A stretch of 64,000 nt of DNA, from NCBI RefSeq assembly GCF_002278075.1, contig NZ_CP022989.1, positions 1,054,001 to 1,118,000 of the forward strand. Reading direction: 5' to 3'. The translations under genes and the position numbers were made by a program. This DNA comes from Paraburkholderia aromaticivorans (GTDB taxonomy: Bacteria; Pseudomonadota; Gammaproteobacteria; Burkholderiales; Burkholderiaceae). This document shows positions 38,171 through 47,153 of this stretch, in pieces. The first letter of the stretch is position 1, and the number at the start of each line of letters is the position of its first letter. The notes below the pieces were generated by a model, which was not told the origin of the DNA, made no database searches, and saw only the letters and a program-made list of their open reading frames with translations.

Positions 38171-38949
38171 GACCTCACCTCCTGCAACGCCTGGCGAGTC
38201 GCGCGCAACATCCACATGACGTCGGCGGCCAGAGCGATAAAACGGAAACCGGCGTCGCGATGCTGCCTGGCGCTCGCGACATCCATAGCAAAAATACCGG
38301 CGGCAATACCCGCCTTGTCCGCAGCGCTCACAATGCGCGCCATCGCGGCCTGCACGTCCGGATGTTTCGAATCGCCGAGATGACCGAGGCTCGCCGCAAG
38401 ATCGGCGGGGCCGACGAACAGGCAATCGACGCCGGGCGTCGCCGCGATCTTTTCCACCTCCTGCAGGCCGCGCGCCGACTCGATCTGCACGATGGTCGCG
38501 ATCTGCGCGTTGGCCGTCTGCACGTAGTCGCGCCGCATGCCGTAGGCCGCGGCGCGCACCACGCCAGCGACGCCGCGTTCACCGTCGAGCGCCCCGGCGG
38601 TCGGATATTGCGTGAGACGCACGGCGCGCGCCGCCTCGTCAGCGGACTCGATGTTCGGGAACATCAGCGTACGCGCGCCGGCATCCAGCACGCGCTTGAC
38701 GAGCCAGGCCTCGCTGGCCGGCACGCGCACGACCGGCTCGCTCGGCAGATGCGCAGCGCCGATCGCGCGCAATTGCGAGGCGACGTCGCCGCTATCGTTC
38801 GGCGCATGCTCCATGTCGATCAGCAGCCAGTCGTAGCCGGCGTGCGCGAGCGCTTCGGCGGCGGCGTCGCTGCCGAGCGAGAGCCACAGGCCGAACAGCG
38901 GCTCGGTTTCTTTCAAACGTGTCTTGAGGGGATTGGTCAAGCTGCTCAT
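38167..38949 (-). CDS. HpcH/HpaI aldolase family protein
   Basis: A 260-residue class II aldolase-like protein of the HpcH/HpaI family, which cleaves or forms 4-hydroxy-2-oxo acids with a divalent metal. Visible motifs are GYDWLLIDMEHAPND (with the metal-region Asp/Glu/His), VRVPASE, GARTLMFPNIESADEA, IVQIESARGL and DCLFVGPADLAASLG. It is a relative of YfaU, GarL and HpaI; the physiological substrate cannot be read. The ATG at 38949 has GGAG upstream. It overlaps the Sel1 gene by 4 bases, an unusual pairing without obvious logic. Confidence 0.85.
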   Translation of the reverse strand: MSSLTNPLKTRLKETEPLFGLWLSLGSDAAAEALAHAGYDWLLIDMEHAPNDSGDVASQLRAIGAAHLPSEPVVRVPASEAWLVKRVLDAGARTLMFPNIESADEAARAVRLTQYPTAGALDGERGVAGVVRAAAYGMRRDYVQTANAQIATIVQIESARGLQEVEKIAATPGVDCLFVGPADLAASLGHLGDSKHPDVQAAMARIVSAADKAGIAAGIFAMDVASARQHRDAGFRFIALAADVMWMLRATRQALQEVRS

Positions 38950-39194
38950 CGCCGCGCTCCGTGACGCCGATGAAATGCGTCGCCCGAAACGCGCGACAGC
39001 ATGCCGGCGTGATGGGCGGTGGAAAGACAAAAACGATGGCTCAGGCCGTGGCGGCCCGGATGCCTGCTGCGACGCAATGCGGTGACCGGCATGTCTCGCT
39101 CCGTGTGGTTATCGGAGCGATCATACCGTGACAATAACGCGAGGGTTGGACGGTCCCAACGGGACTTCGCGGGAGGCGCGCCGCGATGTTGCGC

Positions 39195-39641
39195 TTAGTC
39201 GCGGACCACGTCGGCCCAGCAATTCGGCGTCTCGTACAGGCGCAGCTTGTGCAAACGCAGATTCACGCCGTAATGGGCGTCGTAGACATTCGCGAGCACG
39301 TCGAACGCGACGGCGGCCAGGTTTTCGACGGTGGGAATGCGATCGAGCACCACCGTCTTGTGGTCGGCCATCGTTTCCAGGAAACCGCGCACCTGCGTGT
39401 CGCCTTCATAGACGAGAAACGCGTGGTCCCATTTGTCGACCAGATGCTCGACGGCGAGCGACTTCACGTCGGCGAAGTCCATCACCATGCCGCGATCGGG
39501 CGCGCCTTCGGTGTCGACCAGATCGCCTTGCAGCGTGATTTCGAGCACGTAGCGATGACCGTGCAGATTACGGCACTGGCTGCGGTGATCGGGGATGCGG
39601 TGACCCGCGTCGAATTCGAGTTTTCGTGTAATCGTCAGCAC
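39195..39641 (-). CDS. queD: 6-carboxytetrahydropterin synthase QueD
   Basis: QueD makes 6-carboxy-5,6,7,8-tetrahydropterin from dihydroneopterin triphosphate, the first committed step to queuosine. The 148-residue PTPS-like protein has zinc ligands His14, His27 and His29 (GHR, LHGHRY), the catalytic Cys23, and a C-terminal LRLYETPNCWADV substrate-binding block. It ends the operon queC-queE-queD, 6 bases after queE. Confidence 0.93.
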   Translation of the reverse strand: MLTITRKLEFDAGHRIPDHRSQCRNLHGHRYVLEITLQGDLVDTEGAPDRGMVMDFADVKSLAVEHLVDKWDHAFLVYEGDTQVRGFLETMADHKTVVLDRIPTVENLAAVAFDVLANVYDAHYGVNLRLHKLRLYETPNCWADVVRD

Positions 39642-39647
39642 GGCAAA

Positions 39648-40280
39648 TCAGGGAATGTTCAGATACTTGTGGGTCTGCATCGACAGGCGCCATTGCGGAT
39701 GGCGTTTGCACCAGTCGATCGCGAGCTTGGTGTTGATGTCGCGCGACGGGCCGTCCATTGGCTGGACGAGGAAATACTCGAAGTCGAGCTTCGCATACTC
39801 GGACAAGCGTTGGTTGTCCTGCGGGATCACGACCTTCAGTTCGTTGCCTCGGGTCACGACAAGCGGCGCGTCGGCCTTCGGGCTCACGCAGATCCAGTCG
39901 ATCGTCTCGAGCACCGGCAGCGAGCCGTTGGTTTCAATGGCGATTTCAAAGCCGGCGGCATGCAGCGCGTCGACCAGGGGCGGGTCGATCTGCAGCATCG
40001 GTTCGCCACCCGTGCACACCACGAAGCGCTCGCCCTCGCCTTGCGGCCATTGCGACGCGATCATCTGCACCAGCTCTTCAGCCGTGCGGTACTTGCCGCC
40101 GTTCTCGCCGTCGGTACCGACGAAATCGGTATCGCAGAAGCGGCATACCGCCTCGGCACGATCTTCCTCGCGGCCCGACCACAGGTTGCAGCCGGCAAAC
40201 CGGCAGAAGACAGCCGGACGCCCGGCATTCGCGCCCTCGCCCTGCAACGTGTAGAAGATTTCCTTGACCGCGTAAGTCAT
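39648..40280 (-). CDS. queE: 7-carboxy-7-deazaguanine synthase QueE
   Basis: QueE is the radical SAM enzyme that contracts carboxytetrahydropterin to 7-carboxy-7-deazaguanine. The 210-residue protein binds its [4Fe-4S] cluster through Cx14CxxC: GCNLW supplies the first cysteine and CRFCDTDF the other two, the variant spacing known from Burkholderia QueE. Substrate-binding FYTLQGEG and CTGGEPMLQ are present. The ATG at 40280 starts at the conserved TYAVKEIFYTLQGEG, although the frame extends further upstream. It lies 97 bases downstream of queC. Confidence 0.94.
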   Translation of the reverse strand: MTYAVKEIFYTLQGEGANAGRPAVFCRFAGCNLWSGREEDRAEAVCRFCDTDFVGTDGENGGKYRTAEELVQMIASQWPQGEGERFVVCTGGEPMLQIDPPLVDALHAAGFEIAIETNGSLPVLETIDWICVSPKADAPLVVTRGNELKVVIPQDNQRLSEYAKLDFEYFLVQPMDGPSRDINTKLAIDWCKRHPQWRLSMQTHKYLNIP

Positions 40281-40377
40281 GCTGCTGTCTGCCCTGTTCC
40301 TGAAAATGGTTGCTCGATCTGTACGCCTGAACTGCGCGTCTGAGCTTCGTGCCCCAACTGCGCCGGTGCGAGAAACG

Positions 40378-41109
40378 TCAGACTGGCTCGGTGACCTTCT
40401 CGCCGGCCAGGTACGCTTCGTAACCGCGCTTGCGCAAGCGGCACGCCGGGCATTCGCCACAACCAAAGCCCCACGCATGCAATTCAGCCCGTTCGCCGAC
40501 GTAGCACGTATGCGTCTCGACGCGCACCAGCTCGACCAGTTCGGCGCCGCCGAGCTCGTGGGCGAGGCGCCAGGTGTCGGCCTTGTCGAGCCACATCAAC
40601 GGTGTTTCGAGCAGCAAGCGCGTGTCCATGCCGAGGTTCAGCGCGACTTGCAATGCCTTCATCGTGTCGTCGCGGCAATCCGGATAGCCGGAGAAATCCG
40701 TCTCGCACATGCCGCCGACCAGCACCTGCAAACCACGCCGATACGCAATTGCCGCAGCGATGGTCATGAACATCAGGTTGCGGCCCGGCACGAACGTGTT
40801 CGGCAAACCGTTGGCCGTGGCTTCGATCTCGATCTCGCGCGTCATCGCCGTATCGCTGATCGCGCCGAGCACCGACAGATCGATCATATGGTCGTCGCCG
40901 AGGCGCTCGGCCCAAGCCGGAAAGGCGCGCGCGACGGCGTTGCGAAACCCCTCGCGGCATTCCAGTTCGACGCGGTGCCGCTGACCGTAGTCGAAGCCCA
41001 GTGTCTCGACAGTTTCATAACGTTCGAGCGCCCAGGCGAGGCACGTGGCGGAATCCTGGCCGCCGGAAAACAGCACCAGAGCGCTACGTTTAGCGTCGTT
41101 GCGGATCAC
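40378..41109 (-). CDS. queC: 7-cyano-7-deazaguanine synthase QueC
   Basis: QueC converts 7-carboxy-7-deazaguanine to preQ0 with ATP and ammonia. The 243-residue protein has the PP-loop SGGQDS (15-20), and a C-terminal zinc site ([15 protein letters not shown] plus the upstream Cys in THTCY). I chose GTG at 41109 ([20 protein letters not shown]), preceded by GGAG, over an ATG at 41193 that adds 28 Arg-rich residues. It is the first gene of queC-queE-queD. Confidence 0.92.
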   Translation of the reverse strand: MIRNDAKRSALVLFSGGQDSATCLAWALERYETVETLGFDYGQRHRVELECREGFRNAVARAFPAWAERLGDDHMIDLSVLGAISDTAMTREIEIEATANGLPNTFVPGRNLMFMTIAAAIAYRRGLQVLVGGMCETDFSGYPDCRDDTMKALQVALNLGMDTRLLLETPLMWLDKADTWRLAHELGGAELVELVRVETHTCYVGERAELHAWGFGCGECPACRLRKRGYEAYLAGEKVTEPV

Positions 41110-41449
41110 CGTGAAACTCCGTGAATGAAGAGTGCCACGTCGCGCTGCGCGAGGTGCGCCATGCAAGCAACGCGGCGCGACGCGTGCCGGCACTGCTGCC
41201 GGCCCAAAGCAGTATAGGCCGCGCCTTCCGCATGCAGAGTCGCTGGGTGCTTATACCGTTAATCGTCGGGCGAAGGGTTCGGTGCAGGTAGCGGCGTTGC
41301 CGCGCGGCACTCATGTGCAAGTCCTTGAACTGGCGCGATTTTATCATGCGGCGCCGACCACCGCCGAGTGCGCCCTGCCACACGGCACGTGCAAGCCGAA
41401 GCAACGGACGCCCGTGATGTCCATGATGCCCGTCACACAATAGGCGACG
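41110..41449 (-). other. Region upstream of queC
   Basis: About 340 bases. A minus-strand TATACT (41216-41211) is the likeliest -10 for the que operon, with a poor -35; a second candidate, TAAAAT, lies near 41345. I looked for a preQ1-type aptamer and saw none. No gene is evident. Confidence 0.4.
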
Positions 41450-41491
41450 CAAAAAGGAAAAGCCCCAGGAATCTTGCGATTTCCTGGGGCT
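41450..41491 (-). terminator. tRNA-Phe terminator
   Basis: A perfect 11-bp stem AGCCCCAGGAA/TTCCTGGGGCT with a 9-nt loop; reading the minus strand, TTTTCCTTTTT follows. It starts 6 bases after the tRNA CCA end. Confidence 0.92.
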
Positions 41492-41497
41492 GAATCC

Positions 41498-41573
41498 TGG
41501 TGGCCTGGGACGGAATCGAACCATCGACACGCGGATTTTCAATCCGCTGCTCTACCAACTGAGCTACCGGGCC
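41498..41573 (-). tRNA. tRNA-Phe (GAA)
   Basis: The cloverleaf is complete: acceptor GGCCCGG/CCAGGCC, D-arm GCTC/GAGC, anticodon stem GCGGA/TCCGC with loop TTGAAAA (anticodon GAA), T-arm GATGG/CCGTC with TTCGATT, discriminator A and an encoded CCA. The acceptor stem has a C5-A68 mismatch. It lies on the minus strand between ntrX and the que operon, with its own promoter and terminator. Confidence 0.97.
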
Positions 41574-41586
41574 AACGAAGAACGAA

Positions 41587-41615
41587 ATGATATCAAAGGG
41601 TCAGCAGCAGGGCAA
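41587..41615 (-). promoter_or_regulatory. tRNA-Phe promoter
   Basis: On the minus strand TTGCCC (41615-41610) and TATCAT (41592-41587) are separated by exactly 17 bases. The -10 ends 13 bases before the tRNA. Confidence 0.7.
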
Positions 41616-41701
41616 GCCCCTTGTCGAAAAAATCTGCGCAAATGAAATCTGCGCGCTGAGCACCGCCTTCATTTGCGCCTGTCACTGGCTCGTCACTGCC
41701 T

Positions 41702-42391
41702 TCACTCGCCTTTGTTTTTGCCAAGATCGACGCCGAGTTGCTTGAGCTTGCGGTACAAGTGAGTGCGCTCCAGGCCGGTCTTCTCCGCCACGCGCGTCAT
41801 GCTGCCGTTCTCACGTGCAAGGTGATATTCGAAGTACGCGCGCTCGAACGCATCGCGCGCGTCACGCAACGGAATATCGAACGAGATCGATGCCGTTTGC
41901 GCAGCCAGCGCGCCGCTGCCGAGGCCGTCGGTAGAGAGCATTGGCAATGCCGCCGCCGAAGCCACTGCCGAAGCACTCACCGGCAACACCGGCTTGGCCG
42001 CGGCGCCGCCCGGCGCGCCCCCCGCGTTGCCTCGCGCAAGGCCCTGCTCGACGGCCTTCAGCAGTTTCTGCAAGGCAATCGGCTTTTCGAGGAAATTGAG
42101 CGCACCGATCTTGGTTGCCTCAACCGCCGTGTCGATCGTCGCATGGCCGGACATCATGATCACCGGCATGGTGAGCTGCCCTTGCGCGGCCCATTCCTTG
42201 AGCAAGGTCACGCCGTCGGTATCGGGCATCCAGATGTCGAGCAGCACCAGGTCGGGCGCCTGGCGCAAACGGAACTCGCGCGCTTCCTGCGCGTTTTCCG
42301 CGGCCTCCACGACATGCCCTTCGTCGCTCAGGATCTCCGAGAGCAATTCCCGGATGCCCATTTCATCATCTACCACCAGGATGGTTGCCAT
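41702..42391 (-). CDS. NtrX-like response regulator without AAA+ domain
   Basis: A 229-residue regulator encoded immediately after the NtrY-type kinase. The receiver domain has the acidic pair in VVDDE, phospho-acceptor Asp52 (VLLDIWMPD) and Lys in LEKPIAL. After an Ala/Gly-rich linker (about 120-165) comes a Fis-type helix-turn-helix (ENGSMTRVAEKTGLERTHLYRKLKQLGVDL). Canonical NtrX is about 450 residues and has a central sigma-54 AAA+ domain; this protein lacks it, as I recall for beta-proteobacterial members of the pair. It cannot activate sigma-54 promoters directly and probably acts as a sigma-70 regulator or repressor. Confidence 0.85.
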   Translation of the reverse strand: MATILVVDDEMGIRELLSEILSDEGHVVEAAENAQEAREFRLRQAPDLVLLDIWMPDTDGVTLLKEWAAQGQLTMPVIMMSGHATIDTAVEATKIGALNFLEKPIALQKLLKAVEQGLARGNAGGAPGGAAAKPVLPVSASAVASAAALPMLSTDGLGSGALAAQTASISFDIPLRDARDAFERAYFEYHLARENGSMTRVAEKTGLERTHLYRKLKQLGVDLGKNKGE

Positions 42392-44806
42392 TTACGCTGC
42401 CCTTGTCTGCACTGTTGCTTTTGTCTTTCCCTGCGACGCACCGCCGTGCGCCGCACGCGGCCCTGTTCCAGGTGTCGCGGCATCGTCTGCCAGTTGAAGG
42501 AAGAGGATCGAAATCTGCGCGCCCTCGATCACATCGCCCGCTTTCATGCGATTGCGGATGTCGATGCGCGCGCCGTGTTCGTCGACGATCTTCTTGACCA
42601 TCGCAAGACCCAGGCCCGTACCCTTGGCCTTGGTCGTCACGTAAGGTTCGAATGCACGGGTGAGGATACGCGCGGGGAAGCCCGGTCCGTTATCCGACAC
42701 CGTCAGACGCACCGCCACGCGGACTTTGCCTTCCGCGTCGGGGTCTCCGTATTCTACTGTCCTCGTCTCGAGCAACACACGCGGATGCTCGAGGTCCGCC
42801 ACCGCATCCTGCGCGTTCTGCAGCAGGTTGTGAATCACCTGACGCAACTGCGTCGCGTCGCCGCGAATCGCCGGCAAGGTGGCGAGTTCGACCTGGATCG
42901 CGCCCTTGCCCTCTTCGATACCGTACAGCGTGAGCACTTCGCTGACCAGTTCATTCAGCTGCAGATGCGCAAGCACCGCCGGCGGCGTGCGCGCATAGTC
43001 GCGGAAATTGTCGACCATCTGCTTCATGGCGGCGACCTGGTTGACGATCGTGGTCGCGCCGCGCTTGAGCACATCGGCGTCGGATGGCGACAGCTTGTCG
43101 GCGAGCTTCATCTGCAAACGCTCGGCGGAGAGCTGGATCGGCGTGAGCGGATTCTTGATCTCGTGCGCGAGCCGCCGTGCGACTTCGCCCCACGCGATCG
43201 AACGCTGCGCGGAGATCACGTCGGAAATATCGTCGAACACGACCACGTAGCCGGACGTCTGCATGTCTTCCGCGTCGCGGTCCGTCGCCGAGACGAGCCG
43301 CGCGCCGCGCACGAGCAAGGTGAGCGGCTCGGTTTCGCCCGGCACCTGCACCGAAAACTGCTGCTGCCAGTGGCCGCGATCGTCGTGACCGTCGCCGCTC
43401 GCCGCTTCGCGATCGGCAAACGCCTTGCGGACCATGCCGCCGAATTCGCTCAGCACGCCGATCTGATCCAGCGCCGAACCCATCAATGCCTGGAACGGCT
43501 GACGGAAAATCCGCTCGGCGCCGCGATTCGCGGTGGTCAGCCTGAACTGCCGGTCGAACACGAACACGCCCGCAGTCAGGTTGGCGAGAATGCTTTCCAG
43601 ATATGCCTTCGAATGTTCGAGCGCAATGCGGTTGTTCTCGACCGCCGCGCGCGCTTCGGATAACTGCCGCGTCATCGCGTTGAACGACTGCGTGAGAAAG
43701 CCCAATTCGTCGCGTGATTTGATTTCACGCTTCGGCGTGTAATCGCCTTCCGTAATTTCCTTGGTGCCTTGCGCCAGCAGGAACAATGGCCGAGCAAGCT
43801 GATTGCCGAGCGCGAGCGCCAGCATCATTGCGATGAAGGTGGCGAGAAAGAGCGCAAGCGTCAGCGTGCCGATGTACATCTTGCGCAGACCCGTGCGGCC
43901 GAGCGCTTTCTCCTGGTACTCGCGATAAGCGCGCTGTACCGCGTCGGCGTTGCGCGCGAGCGAGGGCGACACCGGCTGCGTGAGCTGCAGGAAGCGTTCG
44001 GTGGGCTGCAGCAGCGACGCATTCGAGTCGGGAATGCGTTGCACCACGCGCAGGCGCAGCACGCCTTTGCTGCCATGCGCATGGGGATCGCCGTCCACTT
44101 CGCCTTCGATCGCCGCATAGCCGCGGCCGCGCGCCTGATCGATCATCAGCGGTGTAGGCAAATCGTTCGGCACGAGCGTCGCGTAGTTGCCGGATGCCTG
44201 CGCGACCACGTGCATATCGGGCGTCGCACCCGACATGCTGCGCGTGGGTTCGACGATCGTCGCATCCTGCACGCCGAACTGATCGCGCAGACGCAGCAGC
44301 GTGAGCGTGGTGCCGGCGGCGTCCGCGCTCGCCAGCTGCTCGGACATCAAACGGCCCTTGGTCTGCAGATCGGACAGCGACGCGTCGAGCATGCCGCGGC
44401 CGAGATTCAGGCCGGACGTGAGCGCGGTTTCGACGTTCACATCGAACCACGACTCGATACTGCGCGACACGAACTGATACGACACGACGTAGATGATCCC
44501 GCCCGGCACCACGCCGACCAGCGCCATGAAGAACGCAAGTTTCGCCAATAGCCGCGTGCCGAACTTACCCTTTCTCAGCCGCGCGATGATGATGATGACG
44601 AGCGTCGCCACCACCAGCAAGAAGATCATCGCGACCGCGAGATTGGCGGCGTAGAGCCACTGGTAATAGCGGTCGAAGAATTCGGTGTTCGCGCTGGCGG
44701 CGGCGAGCAGCACGAGCAGCAAGACGGCCGTGACCGCGACCGTGGACACCAGCACGCGCACGACAATGCTGCTGACGCTGGTGGCGGAGCGCACTTTATT
44801 TAGCAC
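42392..44806 (-). CDS. NtrY-like sensor histidine kinase
   Basis: An 804-residue membrane kinase. Membrane segments lie near residues 15-38, 50-75, 88-110 and 315-340, with a periplasmic domain between the last two. A HAMP domain, a PAS domain (NLTAGVFVFDRQFRLTTANRGAE), the H-box with His548 (LAHEIKNPLTPIQLSAERL) and the ATPase motifs (N-box LLQNAQDAV, DNGPGF, GTGLGLAMVKKI) follow. This is the NtrY architecture; the family senses nitrogen or redox state in other bacteria. It abuts the NtrX-like gene and overlaps the DUF4390 gene by 11 bases. Confidence 0.88.
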   Translation of the reverse strand: MLNKVRSATSVSSIVVRVLVSTVAVTAVLLLVLLAAASANTEFFDRYYQWLYAANLAVAMIFLLVVATLVIIIIARLRKGKFGTRLLAKLAFFMALVGVVPGGIIYVVSYQFVSRSIESWFDVNVETALTSGLNLGRGMLDASLSDLQTKGRLMSEQLASADAAGTTLTLLRLRDQFGVQDATIVEPTRSMSGATPDMHVVAQASGNYATLVPNDLPTPLMIDQARGRGYAAIEGEVDGDPHAHGSKGVLRLRVVQRIPDSNASLLQPTERFLQLTQPVSPSLARNADAVQRAYREYQEKALGRTGLRKMYIGTLTLALFLATFIAMMLALALGNQLARPLFLLAQGTKEITEGDYTPKREIKSRDELGFLTQSFNAMTRQLSEARAAVENNRIALEHSKAYLESILANLTAGVFVFDRQFRLTTANRGAERIFRQPFQALMGSALDQIGVLSEFGGMVRKAFADREAASGDGHDDRGHWQQQFSVQVPGETEPLTLLVRGARLVSATDRDAEDMQTSGYVVVFDDISDVISAQRSIAWGEVARRLAHEIKNPLTPIQLSAERLQMKLADKLSPSDADVLKRGATTIVNQVAAMKQMVDNFRDYARTPPAVLAHLQLNELVSEVLTLYGIEEGKGAIQVELATLPAIRGDATQLRQVIHNLLQNAQDAVADLEHPRVLLETRTVEYGDPDAEGKVRVAVRLTVSDNGPGFPARILTRAFEPYVTTKAKGTGLGLAMVKKIVDEHGARIDIRNRMKAGDVIEGAQISILFLQLADDAATPGTGPRAAHGGASQGKTKATVQTRAA

Positions 44807-45395
44807 GTTCGGTCACCGTGAAGGTAAAGCGCTTCCATTCGGAGGCGAGGTTCCAGTCGCGGTTGTTCACCGCGTCGATCTGGAACGGCTTGGGCATCAG
44901 CGCGATGTCGAGTTGCATACGCACAGAGGCGGTGTAGTTCTCCCCGGCATGCACGTCATTGCGATCGATCACGTGCCACGACGTAATGTGCTTGATGACC
45001 GCGAGCGCATCCTTGAGCGTCGTGAAGCCGAGCTGCAAGCCGCCGGAAGATACGCTCGACACGCGGTATTCGCGCGTGAGCGGCTGAAACGACAGGCGGA
45101 TGCTTTGCGACACGCTCACCGGCTGCTCGTCGAACCAGTACCAGCGCGGCCGGCTCAATTCGAAGTCGGTCGTGAAATAGAGCGGGATGCCTTTATTGAC
45201 CGCATCTTCGAGGTTGCTGTTCAGGTCGAAGTCGAAGCGGGCGTCGAGGTTCCAGCCGGTGTTGTCGGCTTGCAGCGACGCGCGCTGCACCGCGATCGAG
45301 TCAGCGTGCGCCGCGCCCGGCGCCGCGAGCCATAAGGCCAGCGCGATCCAGAGCACGGCAGCGAGCCGAAGCGGGAAGAAGCGTTTGATGGTCAC
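44796..45395 (-). CDS. Exported DUF4390 domain protein
   Basis: A 199-residue protein with a signal peptide (hydrophobic core about 10-25, cleavage-like AHADS). The remainder looks beta-rich and has the conserved FYFTTDFELSRPRWYWFD-like block (IPLYFTTDFELSRPRWYWF) and a C-terminal WKRFTFTV, typical of DUF4390. It is regularly found between rsmB and ntrY in beta-proteobacteria. Function is unknown; the tight overlaps (4 bases with rsmB, 11 with ntrY) imply coupling to the kinase, so a periplasmic accessory role to NtrY is possible but unproven. Confidence 0.82.
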   Translation of the reverse strand: MTIKRFFPLRLAAVLWIALALWLAAPGAAHADSIAVQRASLQADNTGWNLDARFDFDLNSNLEDAVNKGIPLYFTTDFELSRPRWYWFDEQPVSVSQSIRLSFQPLTREYRVSSVSSGGLQLGFTTLKDALAVIKHITSWHVIDRNDVHAGENYTASVRMQLDIALMPKPFQIDAVNNRDWNLASEWKRFTFTVTERAK

Positions 45396-46831
45396 CGTTT
45401 CTGGAAGCGCGCGTAGAAAAATCCGTCGTGGTCTGAGTTCGCGCCGGCGCTGTCTTCAGCGGGTTGTCCGGCATGGGAACCGGCCGATGTGTCGGCGGGC
45501 GCGCGAGCGGCTGAAGGCAACAGCTGCCCCGGCGCGTCCAATCGTACCGCATCCTGATACTTGTTTCCAAACCACTGCGCCTGCAACTCGCCTTCTTCGG
45601 GAAAGATCGAACACGTAACGTAGAGCAACTCGCCGCCGGGCTTCACGAGCGGCCACAGCGCATCCAGAATGCGGCGCTGCTCGGCGACCAGTGCGGGAAT
45701 GTCGGACGCGCGGCGCAGCCAGCGAATGTCCGGATGGCGCCGCACGATGCCCGACGCCGAACACGGCACGTCGGCGAGAATTCGATCGAACGGCTGGTCG
45801 ATGTCGTCGTGCCACTTCGCGGGCGCGCCCGCGTCGCCGATTCGCACTTCCGCTTCGAGCTTGAGGCGCCGCAGGTTTTCGCCGATACGGCGCGCGCGCG
45901 ATGCGTCGCTTTCGAGCGCGACGAGCTGAAGATTGGCGAGTTCGAGCAGATGGCCAGTCTTGCCGCCCGGCGCCGCGCACGCGTCGAGCACGCGCATGCC
46001 GTCGCGCACGCCGAGCAGTTGCGCGGCGAGTTGCGCGCCCGCGTCCTGCACCGAGACGACGCCGTCGTTAAAACCCGGAATGCGGTCGACCGGCATCGGC
46101 GTGGCGAGCTTGACCGCGTAGTCGCCGGCCTTGCTTGCGGCAATGTGATGGTTTTGCAGCACTTGCAGGTAGGCGTCGACCGTTGAACGACGCGCGTTCA
46201 CACGCAGCGTCAGCGGGCCTTGCGTATTGCCGGCGGCGAGCACCGCCTGCCATGCGTCGGGCCATGCGCGCTTGACCGCATCGACCCACCAGGCCGGGTA
46301 GTTCCAGCGCGCCACTTCGTCGGCTTGCGCGTTGCTCAACAGCGCGTCACGCTCGCGCAGGAAATTGCGCAGCACGGCGTTGACCAGCCCTTTGGCGAAG
46401 GCGAATTCACGACGCGCGGCGATCGCGCTCACCGCCTGATCGACCACCGTGAACGGCGCGTAGGCGGCGCTCGCTTCGTCGTCGACGAGCAAGGCCAGGG
46501 CGCACGCAAGCACGTGGCCGACGTGTGGCGGCGGCGCCTTTTTCACCAGCTTCGCGATCAGCCACTCAGCAGTGGCCAGACGCCGCATGGTGCGGTACGC
46601 GATGTCCTGCACCGCGCCGCGCGCGGTGGCAATGCTGCCTTCGGGCGCGGACACGAAGACGGCTTGCAGCGCGGCCGGCAACGCTGCGCCGAGGCGCACG
46701 GCGCCCACTGCCTGACCCGCGCAGTCGAGCGCGAAACCGAGCGATTCGGGCGCGAGATGCAGCATCGACAAACGGGATTCGCGTGGACGCGCCGATGAGG
46801 AAGCAGTACGCGAAGAAGGCTTTATGGTCAT
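45392..46831 (-). CDS. rsmB: 16S rRNA (cytosine(967)-C(5))-methyltransferase RsmB
   Basis: RsmB makes m5C967 in 16S rRNA. The protein (479 residues from the ATG at 46831) has an N-terminal NusB-like domain (about 50-180), then the methyltransferase domain with the SAM motif VLDACAAPGGKTGHLLEL. The two cysteines of m5C enzymes are in ADVPCSASG and VTCSIFPEE. It has an extra low-complexity stretch (about 40 residues) before the C-terminus. The start is uncertain; 46831 and 46765 are both possible, neither with a strong ribosome-binding site. Confidence 0.9.
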   Translation of the reverse strand: MTIKPSSRTASSSARPRESRLSMLHLAPESLGFALDCAGQAVGAVRLGAALPAALQAVFVSAPEGSIATARGAVQDIAYRTMRRLATAEWLIAKLVKKAPPPHVGHVLACALALLVDDEASAAYAPFTVVDQAVSAIAARREFAFAKGLVNAVLRNFLRERDALLSNAQADEVARWNYPAWWVDAVKRAWPDAWQAVLAAGNTQGPLTLRVNARRSTVDAYLQVLQNHHIAASKAGDYAVKLATPMPVDRIPGFNDGVVSVQDAGAQLAAQLLGVRDGMRVLDACAAPGGKTGHLLELANLQLVALESDASRARRIGENLRRLKLEAEVRIGDAGAPAKWHDDIDQPFDRILADVPCSASGIVRRHPDIRWLRRASDIPALVAEQRRILDALWPLVKPGGELLYVTCSIFPEEGELQAQWFGNKYQDAVRLDAPGQLLPSAARAPADTSAGSHAGQPAEDSAGANSDHDGFFYARFQKR

Positions 46832-47097
46832 GAAGAAGGCTAGGGCGGGCCGCGCGGAGCGCGCGACGCAATCAACGCACATTGTAGCGTGGCGCGAAGC
46901 GCGGGCCGCCGCGGCCAGCCAGCGGCGGATCGAGTGGGCGTTAATGCAGGCACCGCGAACTGGACAGGCCTGACCTGAAGCGCAGTTTCAGCGTGCGGCG
47001 CGATGTGGGCCTTCAGACGTCGTGAAACCGGTTGATGCCCACGTCATCACGCAGCGGCATCGCGCCGGCCCTTGCTTTGCAGGCCTGCAATCGGCAC
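46832..47097 (-). other. Intergenic region between htpX and rsmB
   Basis: About 270 bases of GC-rich sequence before the htpX terminator. I see no gene and no clear rsmB promoter. Confidence 0.35.
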
Positions 47098-47121
47098 AAA
47101 AAAGCGAGCCCGCGGACTCGC
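47098..47121 (-). terminator. htpX intrinsic terminator
   Basis: On the minus strand a GCGAG/CTCGC stem with an 8-nt GC-rich loop is followed by TTTTTT. It lies 33 bases after the htpX stop. Confidence 0.75.
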
Positions 47122-47153
47122 CTTTCTGCACACCGCGCAAGCGCCATGCGACG

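Noticed and set aside
41110..41300. Possible preQ1 riboswitch upstream of queC
   Set aside because: No hairpin followed by an A-rich tail pairing into its loop could be found.
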